Below, in pieces: positions 21,967 to 33,940 of a DNA stretch of 64,000 nucleotides; position 1 is the first letter of the stretch, and each line of letters starts with the position of its first letter. A model generated the notes under the pieces. It was not told where the DNA came from and searched no databases. It saw only the letters and a list, made by a program, of their open reading frames with translations. Source of the DNA: Anastatus disparis (taxonomy: Eukaryota; Arthropoda; Insecta; Hymenoptera; Eupelmidae). The translations under genes were made by a program, and so were the position numbers. The stretch is from the NCBI GenBank assembly GCA_017163975.1, contig JAFFSR010000004.1, forward strand, positions 9,672,001-9,736,000, in the 5' to 3' direction.

Positions 21967-23080
21967 TCCTATATTATATAGACGTAAGCTTCAAAAAATA
22001 GCATTCTTGCGTCCTCCCCCCTCCTCCCTCAGCCTCACATTTTTAAATTTTTTCAACGTAAATATAGGTTTTTTTTTCAGCCTCTGTGAGATTATTAAAC
22101 TTTGATACTACAAATGATATTATTATACTAATAATAAAGCGTGAAAAATGTTTTAAAATATAAAGAATATCAGAAAATATAAAAAATAAAAGAAAAGAAT
22201 TAATATATCTTTAGATTTAATATTTATCCATTTAATAAATAATTTGTAATGTAGTTTGTTATGATATTCATTTTACTAGTAATATAAATGTCAAATATCT
22301 ATTTAGAACATTTTCTTTTTTCATTTTAGTCTCCATTGTATTTACAATGCTATAGAACGGCCTATTAAAAGACTTTCCTTATTTTCAGGAGATTCTTGTT
22401 TAATTGTTTGAAAGCGTGAAAGCATAACATGGAAATTGATATATTTCCTTTTTTCAAACAATGGAAAAATTAATTTTAATTGTTTTGTCTCTTGATTTGC
22501 AGATACAACAAATAATATTTGAACAAACAACAATTATGTGACCTCATTTATCACTTGGCTGAACAGTAGTTACAATGGAAATAGTTTCACAGTTTTTAAT
22601 GTTTCGGGCTGAAAATATTTTTATAGATTTTTTAGATGATTTTGAATAACATTACACATGGATTATATTGTAGGTGCTATAGGTAAAAAATTAAAAATTA
22701 AAAATTAAAAACTAAATTTTTTTCCTGATAAATAACTTTTTACTTGGATCTTCTCTTGATTTTCTTTATAATTCAATGCACTAAAACTTTTTTATTGACG
22801 AAATGAAAATTCTTCAAGTAGTTTCTAGTTATAAGCAAAAACAAAAAAAAAACGCAATTTTTCCACTGGATTATCAATAACAAATTGAAAATTGCGAGTC
22901 CAAAGCATATAAGTAAACATCAACGAACTATTTTTTAAGATATTTCCATCAACATTGGACTTTATTGAAAATTCATTTGAAACTTTGTTCATAGCTAAAT
23001 TAAGGCATTCTGCACCTTCTGTGAAAATTGCGATTCATTTGACCATCTAGTTTTCAGAAATGCATGTGCAAAGTTAAAGA
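21965..23080. other. AT-rich region, no gene seen
   Basis: A short TAAAAATTAAAAATTAAAAA run lies near 22688. No other structure is recognised. Confidence 0.4.
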
Positions 23081-23210
23081 ATATTATATATGCGCCGAGA
23101 GGAAAAAGTAGGCTTTTCGCTCCCACGTATAGTTGCGTCCCGAGCGTTAACGAGGGCCGAATTTACGCGGGTGCGAGAAGCCTACTTTTTACTCGAGCGC
23201 AATATACTAT
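23081..23210. repeat. Palindromic module bounded by ATATTATATATG / AATATACTAT
   Basis: The arms GAAAAAGTAGGCTTTTCGC and GCGAGAAGCCTACTTTTT (with an extra base) pair around TCCCGAGCGTTAACGAGGG, and the ends pair GCGCCGAG / CTCGAGCGC. It is one of the ATAGTATA-bounded group. Confidence 0.75.
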
Positions 23211-23254
23211 CCCCCACTGAAAGTTCGTTTACGCAAAATTATTAAAATATAAAT

Positions 23255-24402
23255 TGTAACGAGGATAGCAAATTATACATATACTGTATGTCAGTATACT
23301 TCTATCTCTCTCCTCGTTGTGAGTCGCACAGCCTATTGTAAGCTTTTATGCTTACTTTATGGGTATAAGAGTGAGACAGAGAGTGGATATTTCATCGTCT
23401 TGCGTGGCTGACGGTTAGCGAAGGCGCGCGCAAGACATGACGGGTAGGATTAGACAAGAGGGAGAAGCGAACGGACGGCAGGGAAGAGCAGAAGGATTTC
23501 GGCAGCCATGATATACATTGTGTGAGCTCGTGCGTCGTGTGAATTTTATCAATTTTGTATAGAGGGGTAGACATCTTGTAAGAAGTTTCCTTTGTACGTG
23601 GCTTGTGCAGGAATCAAGTGAGTTTGCCTGACTCTTGCAGAGAGATATAATCGTCCTGATAGGAAGATCTACGAGAGCTCAAGCTGCACCGCATTTTTTC
23701 GGTGCCGCTTCCGTTGTTCGATCAATTCGTCCTGGTTGGAGAGGATCATCGAGTTAATTGCGTGTCCTCCGACAGATATAAAAACGTAAGTCTGCAGACT
23801 ATAGTACGGTGTATTATTAACGAATGCGTATAGGCGATATATGTAAATATTGAGACCGTCGCGTGCGTTGCGCTTAGTAGAATAGGTTAGATTAAATTAA
23901 ATTCTGTTTTCTTTCTTTTTATTTAACTTATTAATTTTTGCCATTATTAAAGTGTACAATAATTTCATTTCAATGTATTAAAATTTGTTTATCGTTTTGA
24001 ATAAATTGAAGTTAAATTGAAATTATTCTGGAGTACCATATAACGTTATTTCTCTCTGTTTAAAATCGTGTGTTGTCTATATATATTGAACGTTATACAC
24101 TTGCTTTCTTTTGATCTACGATATTTAAGAGAGTCTTAAGGTACACGCCGTGGGTTTCGTCGTACCAGACGTCCGGGAGGCAGAACTTCTAAGCGAAGTT
24201 CTGCAATAGAATTAAATATTGCTTAACTGATTTTAGTTGTATGAAAAAGACATTCATATTCGATCAGTGGTAGTGCATGAGGCTGATCGTCTCTAAATCT
24301 AAAATCGGTTATTTAACGGTAAGTGCGTATGTACTTGAAGTATGTACATATGAAGCCCACAAATATATTTGATTAGTTGATTTAAATATATTCCCCGTTA
24401 CA
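23255..24402 (+). mobile_element. Solo LTR, 1148 bp, AAAT duplication
   Basis: Starts TGTAACGAGG and ends CCCCGTTACA, a TG...CA pair with ~6 bp of inverted ends. AAAT is present on both sides (23251-23254 and 24403-24406). The interior is less AT-rich, with a CT-rich block, and carries no ORF of note. With no internal region attached and a clean 4-bp duplication, this is a solo LTR left by recombination, probably of a Ty3/gypsy-type element (4-bp duplication; inference). Orientation is uncertain. Confidence 0.88.
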
Positions 24403-26038
24403 AAATTAAAATTGATACATAAAAAAACTAAAATCACATACTAAAATATAATTCATATGAAATTCATTTTCAAAAGCACGCATTTTTAAAAAGAGATAAG
24501 TCAATAGAAAAAAACAATAAATAATAATTCATTAAAAATTGCGTAAATCAAATAATATTTGAATGATATTGTTAAAAAAACAACAATAAATGATGATTAA
24601 AAATCACTTATATTTGAAATAAGTTCGCGAATTTTTATTCCAATAAAAAGTTAATATCCCGCGAAAAATGTAGATGGCGGTTCAATCAATTGTTTAGAAT
24701 AAATTTAAATGAATTAAATTTTTGGTTTTAATCTTCATTATCGACGGCGTAAGCTGAGTAATGAAGTAGCTGAGATACGAAACTCTGTGCACGAAAAATA
24801 ATATTCTTACGCCATAGATTAAATATGCAACGTTGCCATTCGACGTACACGTTCGGAAAAATATCCTTAACGGTGGGTGTACACAGAAACTCGTACGCGT
24901 TCTTGCGTGTTTTGTTTCCTTTCGATCAGTGCCGTCTTATAACGCTATGGGATCCTAGACATAACAGTGATGGGGGCCCATGTAAGGGCATTGAAAGTGG
25001 GATTTTTATTTGATTCCTGATTTTCTTAAATAAGTCCTAGGCTCGACTAAGAAGCCTATGTTTTTACATTTTTTATTATTCCTCTCAAAGTTAATTTCTT
25101 TGTCTTTGGTTTTGGTTTTTCGTCCGTCGAAAATACAAATCAACCAAAATATTGTGAAATTCTTTTTGAAAGTTATTTTAAAAAAAATTGATTTCATATG
25201 ACTGGTAGAATCTTAAATAATTTAAAATAACAAAGGAAATATCAAATTTATATATTACGTATTAAACATAAAATAAATTTATTTTTATTTTCATGTTTAT
25301 TTTATTAAAATTTAATGTTTTAATGGTTTGTAACTTACATTATTTTTTTGAATTTATTTATATTCAAACATGAGACTATATTTACAATAAAAATACACGA
25401 TCTTTGAATTCGAATGCATGCACTCCCATGCGCACACTTGGAATAATGGAATAATGAAATATTTTACAAATGCATATAATATATAAATTTATATATTAGA
25501 TTTCCAGTATATTTTTTATACTCAAAAAAACTCTAAATAACATTCTTCACTCTAGTTTCCTCGTTCGTTCCCTTTACAAATTTTGCAAAGGAAACTTTTT
25601 GTTTGCAAAATTTGATACAAGAAACAGATGGAAAATTCAATAATATTTTATTTATTATATAAATAATTAATTTTTAACAATTTAATGACGGTGCTACTAT
25701 TTTATTTATAATCATTTTCTTTACTATCACTAATAATAATTAGTTAATAAATAATAGATGACGCTTTATTATAATTTAAACATTTCATATTTCTTTTTTT
25801 TTTTTAATGTATGCTGTGAATTTTATATATTATTGTTTAAGACACCCGTGTGCGAAACACAGTTTTTTGTGGCACTATTTAGTGTGCAAAGCAGTCTTTT
25901 TACACACTGCGGTGCGCGAAAAATTTTAGAACCATTTGTCATTGTTTTTTGCTTAGCGCTGGCTTCATGCATGCAAGCTTTCTTTTATTTTTTTTTCTCA
26001 TACACAAAAAAAACTAACCAAAACATTTTGATATTGTA
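24403..26038. other. AT-rich region without a gene
   Basis: About 24880-24930 resembles 27775-27825 (ACACAGAAACTCGTACGCGTTCTTGCG against CATAGAAACTCGTGCACG). At 25835-25925 a weak hairpin-like CACCCGTGTGCGAAACACAG / CACTGCGGTGCGCG occurs. Nothing else is supported. Confidence 0.4.
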
Positions 26039-26062
26039 ATAGTATATTTCGAAATATACTAT
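26039..26062. repeat. Minimal perfect 24-bp palindrome ATAGTATATTTC/GAAATATACTAT
   Basis: A perfect palindrome made only of the border word shared by the larger modules, with no arms between the borders. Confidence 0.85.
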
Positions 26063-26597
26063 ATATATGCTATGTATATATCTATTTTTAAATCGAACCA
26101 GATCTTCAATAATTGAGTTAATAATGTTAAATATCAATTTAATAACTGTACGCCCACCGTTAATGGATTCTTTCTCGTTGTTTTCTTTGTTTTTATTGGA
26201 ACATTTCAAAAGATTCGGAAAAGAATCAATTGACGTTAGATTTATAGTCAATTTTATAATAAATGAAAAAAAAATAATGAAATATTTGTACATTAAGTAG
26301 TTTATCAATAAATGAATTGTATACTTAAATTTATTTGGTTGTTTTGAATTATTTATTATATTTATTTAATTAACAATATGTATTTTTTTGTAAATTTGTT
26401 ATGTATATTTTTTTGTAATATGTATTTTTCTTTATAATATATGTATATTTTTATATGTATTTTTATTTATAACATGTTATTTACTCGTTTTATTGTCACC
26501 TTCGCTTCGCTCAGGTGACAAACAAAACTTGTAGCTTGTTACGACCGTAAGAATGACGTTTTTGATTGCCTGTGTTTCGCCCACGGTGTCTTAAAAA

Positions 26598-26729
26598 ATA
26601 GTATACGCAATACGTGCGCGATGCGGTTTACACACTCGCCTTTTTGTCACCTTCGCTTCGCTCGCTTATTGACAAACTCGGCTCGTGTGTAAATCGCATC
26701 CTTCGCGCACTTGTTACGTAATATACTAT
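26598..26729. repeat. ATAGTATA-bounded palindromic module with TTCGCTTCGCTCG core
   Basis: Ends ATAGTATACGCAATACGTGC and GTTACGTAATATACTAT; arms GTGCGCGATGCGGTTTACAC and GTGTGTAAATCGCATCCTTC. The centre is CACCTTCGCTTCGCTCGC. A separate small stem GTCACCTTCGCTTCGCTCAGGTGAC lies at about 26494-26519. Confidence 0.8.
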
Positions 26730-26935
26730 TTCAGCACTCCATGTGTAAAATTTGTTTTGGCGCACGCTTTTATAAAAATGCGTGTCAAAAAAACAAGCTT
26801 TTTGCACGTCGTATGAAAAAGTTTCGTTCAATAATTGTTAGAGAAAATGATTTTAATCTCGTGTGAACTTTTCACCTTCGCTTCGCTCGGACGCAAACGC
26901 CCTCCTGAGGTTTAAATAACTTTCTGGCACATGTA
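26730..26935. repeat. Second copy of the 8990-9190 repeat
   Basis: Shares about 200 bp with 8990-9190 and directly abuts the module at 26598-26729. Confidence 0.6.
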
Positions 26936-27059
26936 TCGAAAATAATTATTTCAAGTCTTATTAAGAAAATTAAAATATTTAAAAACAATACTTCATATTT
27001 TTTAAAAATTAAAAAAAATTCGCTCATGCGGGGCCCTTAAACCAAGGGAGCCCTAGGCA

Positions 27060-27445
27060 CGAGCCTATAATGCCTATTGGGAAAGACGACACTGCCTTTG
27101 ATATAGCATTCTCTTACTCTATCTCTCTCTCTCTTATATCTGCCGTACGACTGACTCGTAAACACGTTCTTGCGTGTCTTGTTTTTTTTCGATACAGCAT
27201 TCTCTTTCTCTCTCTCTCTCCTATCATCTTCGCCCGCAGTGACGCTACTTATGTATATACAATCAAAATCGTGATGTTCTTTCTTTCATTACTTAATGCA
27301 TTTGCGTGACATCATTTTTCATTACTTAACGCTTTTAACTAGAACAAACGCTTCAAAGACAAAACACAAGCGGCGCGCGCTATTAGCTACTTACCACCCC
27401 GAAAACGCATGCGCAATTGGCCACTTACCCAGCACGTATGAGGAA
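27060..27445. repeat. ~380-bp direct repeat, copy 1
   Basis: Matches 27820-28250: CATCTTCGCCCGC.GTGACGCTACTTATG, GGCGCGCGCTATTAGCTACT, CACCCCGAAAACGCATGCGC. The following module at 27446 is absent after copy 2, which instead continues GTATGAGAAAAAATAATTTT. Confidence 0.88.
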
Positions 27446-27579
27446 ATAGTATATTGTGTAACGAGTAAGGTTTAGTTGACTATTGCGCCACTCGGGCAAT
27501 GGCGCTACTCGCTACGCTCGTGCGCCAGCTTGCCCTCGTGCGCAATAGTCAACTAAACCGAACGAGATTCACATACTAT
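27446..27579. repeat. ATAGTATA-bounded palindromic module (CGCTACGCTCG core)
   Basis: The arms GGTTTAGTTGACTATTGCGC and GCGCAATAGTCAACTAAACC pair around ACTCGCTACGCTCGTG. The same module, in inverted flanking context and slightly shorter, is at 59617-59732. Confidence 0.9.
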
Positions 27580-27774
27580 TTTTTCTCATAAGTGCTGGGT
27601 GTGAGAGAAAGAGAGTGACATGTTAGGGCGCGGAAAGGGGGGGTTGGGGGGAGGGGGCGAAGCCCCCCCCATTTAAAAAAATTAATATGTAAATAAAAAA
27701 AAAACATTTCATATAAATATTATTTTTTGCATCACCAACAACTTTCATCAAGAAGCTAGCACACAAATGACTCG

Positions 27775-28255
<481 letters not shown>

Positions 28256-28518
28256 TTTTTCCCAAATTTTTTTATCTCATACTCGAAAAACGGTGTGAGT
28301 GAATCTAAAATTTAAGCAAATGGCAAAAAATGTTTACTATCAAGTACTTTTTTTAATACCATAAAAAAACTTTGAAAATAATATTATACAGCGTTTTTAA
28401 AACTCTTAAGGAGTACCTTAAACTCGTTTTGTTAGAATTTTTCTTCGACACTTTTTTTTCCAAGATATGATAATTTTTTCCAAACTTTTTTTTTTACATA
28501 GTTTTATCGAACTTTTAA

Positions 28519-30853
28519 GGGTATGGTTTCACGCTACTTTACCGATCGGAAATTATAATTTTATAAAATTACAATTTTCGAAAAAACTATACATCAGAAT
28601 GAGTTTTCCTTTTATAGATCACTTTATTTAATTTCAATGAAGGGCGGAAACTCCAAAAATTAGCGGAAAAAAGCGTTAATCGAAGATAATTAGAAAAACA
28701 AATTTCTCAGTTCGAAAAAATCAAATTTCTCAAAAACCGTGTTTCGTAGGGAAATTTCCTATTCAGGATCATTTTATTTTTGAAAAATGAAGGGCGGAAA
28801 CTTGGTTTGGTAAATCATAACGCAAAAAAGCAAAATTACATTTTTCTAAAAAGATGCGATCAGCTGTAAGAATACAATGGCCGTGCAAGAAGCCATGTTT
28901 CATAGTTGGCATCAATGCTAATGTATAGTTTGGTACGCGCCAACTTCAAATTCGAATTTTAAATGTATATTGAATTTGTTTTATATTTACAATTTCTACA
29001 AATAAACACTTTTCAACATAAAACTGTTTTATTTTATTTAAAACATAAATATGTAAAAAATTTAATATTATAAGAGAGAACAATATAGTTTACATCATTT
29101 GCGAACTCATTATTTTTTTTTAAATTTTCATTATAGCAAAATAAGTAATTTATTCATTTCTTTGCTTGAAACAAAATATTTTTTGAATGACTTTATTGAA
29201 TTAACGAAACTTTGGCATATCCTAACCTTTTTAAAATGAAAATGTTTTCAAAAGCGAATAATTAGGATTACTTAATTTTATTGATAATTATGGTTTTTGA
29301 AAAATAAACAGTCATAAGTAATTTTATTAAGATAAGACTTTGAAAAATCGTGAGAAAAATCACTTAATTTTTTTAATCTTAGTGTAATGAGTATAAAATA
29401 AAATTCATAATATTATTTTTGAAAAATTTGTCGAAATATATTTTTCAAATTCATTATTTTCCTAATATTTATCTTTTTATTCGGAATCTAAATTTTACAT
29501 TCATGTTATATATAGATTTATCAATCAGACATAAATATAAAAAGAATAGAAATGATTTGGAAATATATTTTTTTTGACAAAATTTTTTTAAAGATAAATG
29601 AATAAGGCTCTCCGTGAAACACAAACTGCAAAAAAACTTTCTTTTATTTGACAAAGAATTCAATTTGGTAGAAATGAATGATTAGTTTTTGAATTTTGTA
29701 AATAAATTAGATCATAAATAAATGTACATGTTGAACCTTAAAACTTCAATTTTATTTATGCATAATAATACTTATCATTTTAACTAAATGTTATTTTTTC
29801 AAAAAACTGTAAAAAACTATGAAAAAATATAAATAATCGTAAATAAATGTGAATAATTGTAAAAAAAATAAATAAATGTAAATAACTGTAAATAAATATA
29901 AATAACTGTATATTTGTAGTTATTTACACTTATTTACAATTAGTAACACTCATTTACAATTATTTCCAGAAATTTTTTCCATATGGGCTTATCTTAATAA
30001 AATTATTTACAACTGTTTATTTTTAAAGAACGATAATATAAAATAATATTTGATGAGATTATATTATATAATAAAATTATATTAGCAATAAAATTAAGTA
30101 ATCCTTATCATTCGCTTTTCAAAACATATTTTCATTCTAAATAGGTTAAGATATGCCTAAGTTTCGTTAAATCAATAAAGTTATTCAAAAAATATTTTGT
30201 TTCAAGCAAAGAAACGAATAAATTACTTATTTTGCTATAATGAAAATTTAAAAAAAATAATGAGTTCTCAAATGATGTAAACTATATTGTTCTCTCTTAT
30301 AATATTAAATTTTTTTACATATTTATGTTTTAAATAAAATAAAACAGTTTTATGTTGAAAAAGTGTTTATTTGTAGAAATTGTAAATATAAAACAAATTC
30401 AATATACATTTAAAATTCGAATTTGAAGTTGGCGCGTACCAAACTATACATTAGCATTGATGCCAACTATGAAACATGGCTTCTTGCACGGCCATTGTAT
30501 TCTTACAGCTGATCGCATCTTTTTAGAAAAATGTAATTTTGCTTTTTTGCGATATGATTTACCAAATCAAGTTTCCACCCTTCATTTTTCAAAAATAAAA
30601 TGATCCTGAATCGGAAATTTCCCTACGAAACACGGTTTTTGAGAAATTTGATTTTTTCGAACTGAGAAATTTGTTTTTCTAATTATCTTCGATTAACGCT
30701 TTTTTCCGCTAATTTTTGGAGTTTCCGCCCTTCATTGAAATTAAATGAAGTGATCTATAAAAGGAAAACTCATTCCAATGTATAGTTTTTTCAAAAATTG
30801 TAATTTTATAAAATTATAATTTTCGATCGGTAAAGTAGCGTGAAACCATACCC
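28519..30853. mobile_element. 2.3-kb palindrome with ~830-bp arms, TTAA-flanked
   Basis: Left GGGTATGGTTTCACGCTAC and right GTAGCGTGAAACCATACCC start arms that stay highly similar to about 29340 and 29985 (for example GTTGGCATCAATGCTAATG and its complement). The loop (29340-29985) is AT-rich, with AAATAACTGT-type repeats. TTAA lies at 28515-28518 and 30854-30857. No transposase ORF is present. This is a large non-autonomous foldback; the TTAA target is piggyBac-like, but the end GGG does not follow the usual CCY. Confidence 0.9.
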
Positions 30854-30857
30854 TTAA

Positions 30858-31496
30858 GGTGGCTCAAGCGATTTTTTCTAAAAAAGTGAAACTATCAAAA
30901 ATTTGTATTAAAATATTCTTTATATCGTAATATTTCGATATTTATTTTGAAAAATAGAGGTTGACGAACTATTTTTAAAGAAAAAGATGTTTTAATAATT
31001 GTAAATAATACATGTGCTCTTATGGGACTGAATCATAAATTAGGTTTTACGGTAATATAAAAAAGTACAAGTTAAAATAAAAATTATACACTTATAGTTT
31101 GTTTCACGGAGATCATTTTTCAAGAAGAAAAAAAGGACTTGACGAAGAAATACAAGAGAAAATAAATCTAAAAGAATGCGAAATAGAATTTGCTACACAT
31201 AATGGCAGCTTCTGCGCATGCGCGTCAGATACAGACGCCATACGTAAAGCTAACGTGCGTTCAGAGTGCTCAAAACCAACAAAACAGCAGGGACGTACCA
31301 TAGTAAAACTTGTAATGAGAAACAAAACAAAAAATTTTCTTTCTTTTTTATTACTTTTGATTACTTAAAATTGTTTTCTTATCATAAGGAATAATCAATA
31401 ATACTATTTAATTAGTTATAATAGCTTTATCAATAAAAACATTTTGATGTCGCAGATAGGGCCCCGCTTGATACGGCACCAAGCGCTTGAGCCACC
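30858..31496. mobile_element. 639-bp TIR element in TTAA, ends GGTGGCTCAAGCG
   Basis: Left GGTGGCTCAAGCG and right CGCTTGAGCCACC, with TTAA at 30854-30857 and 31497-31500. It abuts the 2.3-kb palindrome and shares its right-hand TTAA. An 89-residue plus-strand frame (31099-31368) and an overlapping minus-strand frame show no domain. Confidence 0.85.
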
Positions 31497-31500
31497 TTAA

Positions 31501-31973
31501 GCGGTACTGTAGTTTTGCAACTTTTAATTTTATGTATTTCTTAATATCTTTAACAGTGGTAATAAATATATTTTTTCCCATACCCCGACAGAATGTTCGT
31601 ACTTCGCTCCTTGATTTCAGGATAGAAAGTAAGCTATACCCTTCCGGATCTACCTCGTCAAAAAGTATTAACTGGCATTATACAAAGCTGTGCGTATGTG
31701 CGTGAAAAATGTAACTATTATGCTGTCTCTTTTTTTTCCTATATAATCTTTAAGAGAGAAAGAGATAATAAAATCAAACAAGATGCTCGTCAAGTCTTTA
31801 ATATAGTAAAAGTTGTATCTCTCCCTCTCTCTCTTTTTCTTATGTAGTTGTAACGGTTATGGGAATTAGATGACCACACTGATTATATATATTAGTCCAA
31901 GCTGCAGAATAATAGGGATAAAAATGTTAAATAGTCAAATCAATATATTGACTATGATAAAAATACTACAATG
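31501..31973. other. Region with CT-rich patches, no gene seen
   Basis: An inverted pair TCTCTTTTTTTTCCTATATA / AGAGAGAAAGAGATAATA and CTCTCCCTCTCTCTC are present. No coding frame is supported. Confidence 0.35.
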
Positions 31974-32513
31974 CACTGAGAAAAAAATTTCATCAGATCA
32001 ACTGAAATGTTATTGATTCAACAGATCTGCTGTTAATCTGACAGAATTCTTTAACAGAATCTGTGCAGTTGAAATAGCCCGAATACGATCGTGCTGCCAA
32101 TTTAACAGCACGGCTGTTGATATAATTGAATAACAGTTACCATAAAAAAACATAAGTCAAAATAAAAGTATGACTTACATTTCAACAAAATTTTATGAAT
32201 TGAATCAATAAAATGTGCATGCTCAAAATAACTGATGAATTATTTTAATACAAATGTTTCAATTTAATTATATTAACAGCGCGGTTGTTGATATAATTGA
32301 ATAACAGTTAAAATAAAAAGAACGTAAGTCAAAATAAAAGAATGACTTACATTTCAACAAAATTTTATAAATTGAACCAATAATATGCACATGCTTAAAT
32401 TAACTGTTGAATTATTTCAATACAAATGTTTCAATTCAATTATATCAACAGCCCTACTGTTGATATAATTGAATAACAGTTAACATAAAAAAACATAAGT
32501 CAAAATAATAGTA

Positions 32514-33048
32514 TCCCTAGTGGAAATCGAATCTGTGAATAACTGGGAATAACTGGAAATAACTGGAAATAACTGGGAATAACTGTGAATAACTGGGAAT
32601 AACTGTTATAAACTGTTCAGTTTGAGACAGGAATAACAGTTATTCCCAGTTATTCCCAGTTATTCCCAGTTATTCCCAGTTATTCCCAGTTATTCTCAGT
32701 TATTCCCAGTTATTCACAGTTTATAGCTTAAAAATAATTTGAAAAAACAGAGGTACGAATAACAGTTATTCCCAAATATATTTATAATAGAAAAAAAAAT
32801 AAAAAAAAATTTTTTTTTTTATTTTTTCAAATTTATATTTTTCAAATTATTTTTAAACTAAACTGTAAATAACTGGGAATAACTGTGAATAACTGTGAAT
32901 AACTGGGAATAACTGTGAATAACTGTGAATAACTGGGAATAACTGGGAATAACTGTTATTCCTGTCTCAAACTGAACAGTTTATAACAGTTATTCCCAGT
33001 TATTCACAGTTATTCCCAGTTATTCACAGATTCGATTTCCACTAGGGA
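32514..33048. mobile_element. Foldback built of 10-bp repeats (GGGAATAACT)
   Basis: The ends TCCCTAGTGGAAATCGAATC and GATTCGATTTCCACTAGGGA are perfect inverted repeats, with TA on both sides (32512-32513 and 33049-33050). Each arm holds a block of GGGAATAACT-like 10-mers and, after a shared AACTGTTCAGTTTGAGACAG marker, a block of the reverse complement, so each arm is itself symmetrical. The centre is poly(A)/poly(T). Confidence 0.92.
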
Positions 33049-33073
33049 TATTACGTTCCGAGGAACGTATACG

Positions 33074-33940
33074 ATTTTCCTTGATGCCCGGCCGGAACTT
33101 TGCCACCCCAAAAAGTGATAAAACTCCATTTTTAATAAAAAAAAATTCGTCAAAAGCGAAGAGTCGTCTGTTGCGTTATTTCGTTGTAGCGCGCATGCGC
33201 AAGCAATTACAGTATACAGTTGAGTTCGGTAGAGAAAGAGAGAGAGAAAAAACCGAACATAGCAGCACACATAGCAGTTAACATAAGATACACAATAAAT
33301 ATATAAATGATAATTCAAATTTAAAAAACGTGAGAAATAATGAAATGTGTTTATAATACTTTTATATTACTATATTTTGTGTATGAAAATCTTTTAAAGA
33401 GCAAAAGAAAAAATTGTGAGTTAAAACAATTGTGTATGTAAAGATATAGTTCATTTTAACAAATATAAATGTATTAATATCAAGTGCACAAAAACAAAAC
33501 GTGTAAAGCAAAATGTGTAAAAACGTGAATTTAATTATTTTCTTTGTACAAAAACAATCATGAAGTGTTTAAAAGAGTGTCGTGAATTAAAAGAAACGTG
33601 TATGAAAAAGAATATCTATTTTAAACGAAAGTTATAATTCGTTATAATTTAAACTATTATATGTATTAGTGTATTAATATCGAGTGTGTTTGTTTATTTA
33701 ATAACTACAAGTATGATGTATGCATTTATCTATTTAATGCTGAGGTTAGACATTCGCGTATATATAGATATAGTTTAAGTATACAGCAGACAGCGAAGCG
33801 ACCGAGAAGACGTACAGTTCGTAGCTGCGCGGTGCGTTCTGCGCACGTATGTAACGGAATAACACGAATGTATTCGGCCGGTTCCCTGCCGCATGAGGAG
33901 CACTTTTAGGCAAAGTTTCGGCACGGGTATGAAGGAAAAT
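33074..33940 (+). mobile_element. ~870-bp TIR element S, copy 1
   Basis: Left ATTTTCCTTGATGCCCGGCC and right GGCACGGGTATGAAGGAAAAT are inverted partners of ~30 bp. It matches 56966-57809 (inverted) almost throughout, and shorter pieces at 42755-42960 and 48905-49086. The mirrored short frames in the two copies (for example at 33010-33318 and 57565-57801) reflect copy identity, not a gene. Confidence 0.88.

Noticed and set aside
31099..31368. 89-residue frame inside the TTAA element as a transposase remnant
   Set aside because: No catalytic motif or recognisable domain, and the opposite strand is equally open.
33010..33318. 102-residue frame also present at 57565-57801
   Set aside because: It is conserved only because both lie in copies of transposon S, and it overlaps an equally open antisense frame; no domain.
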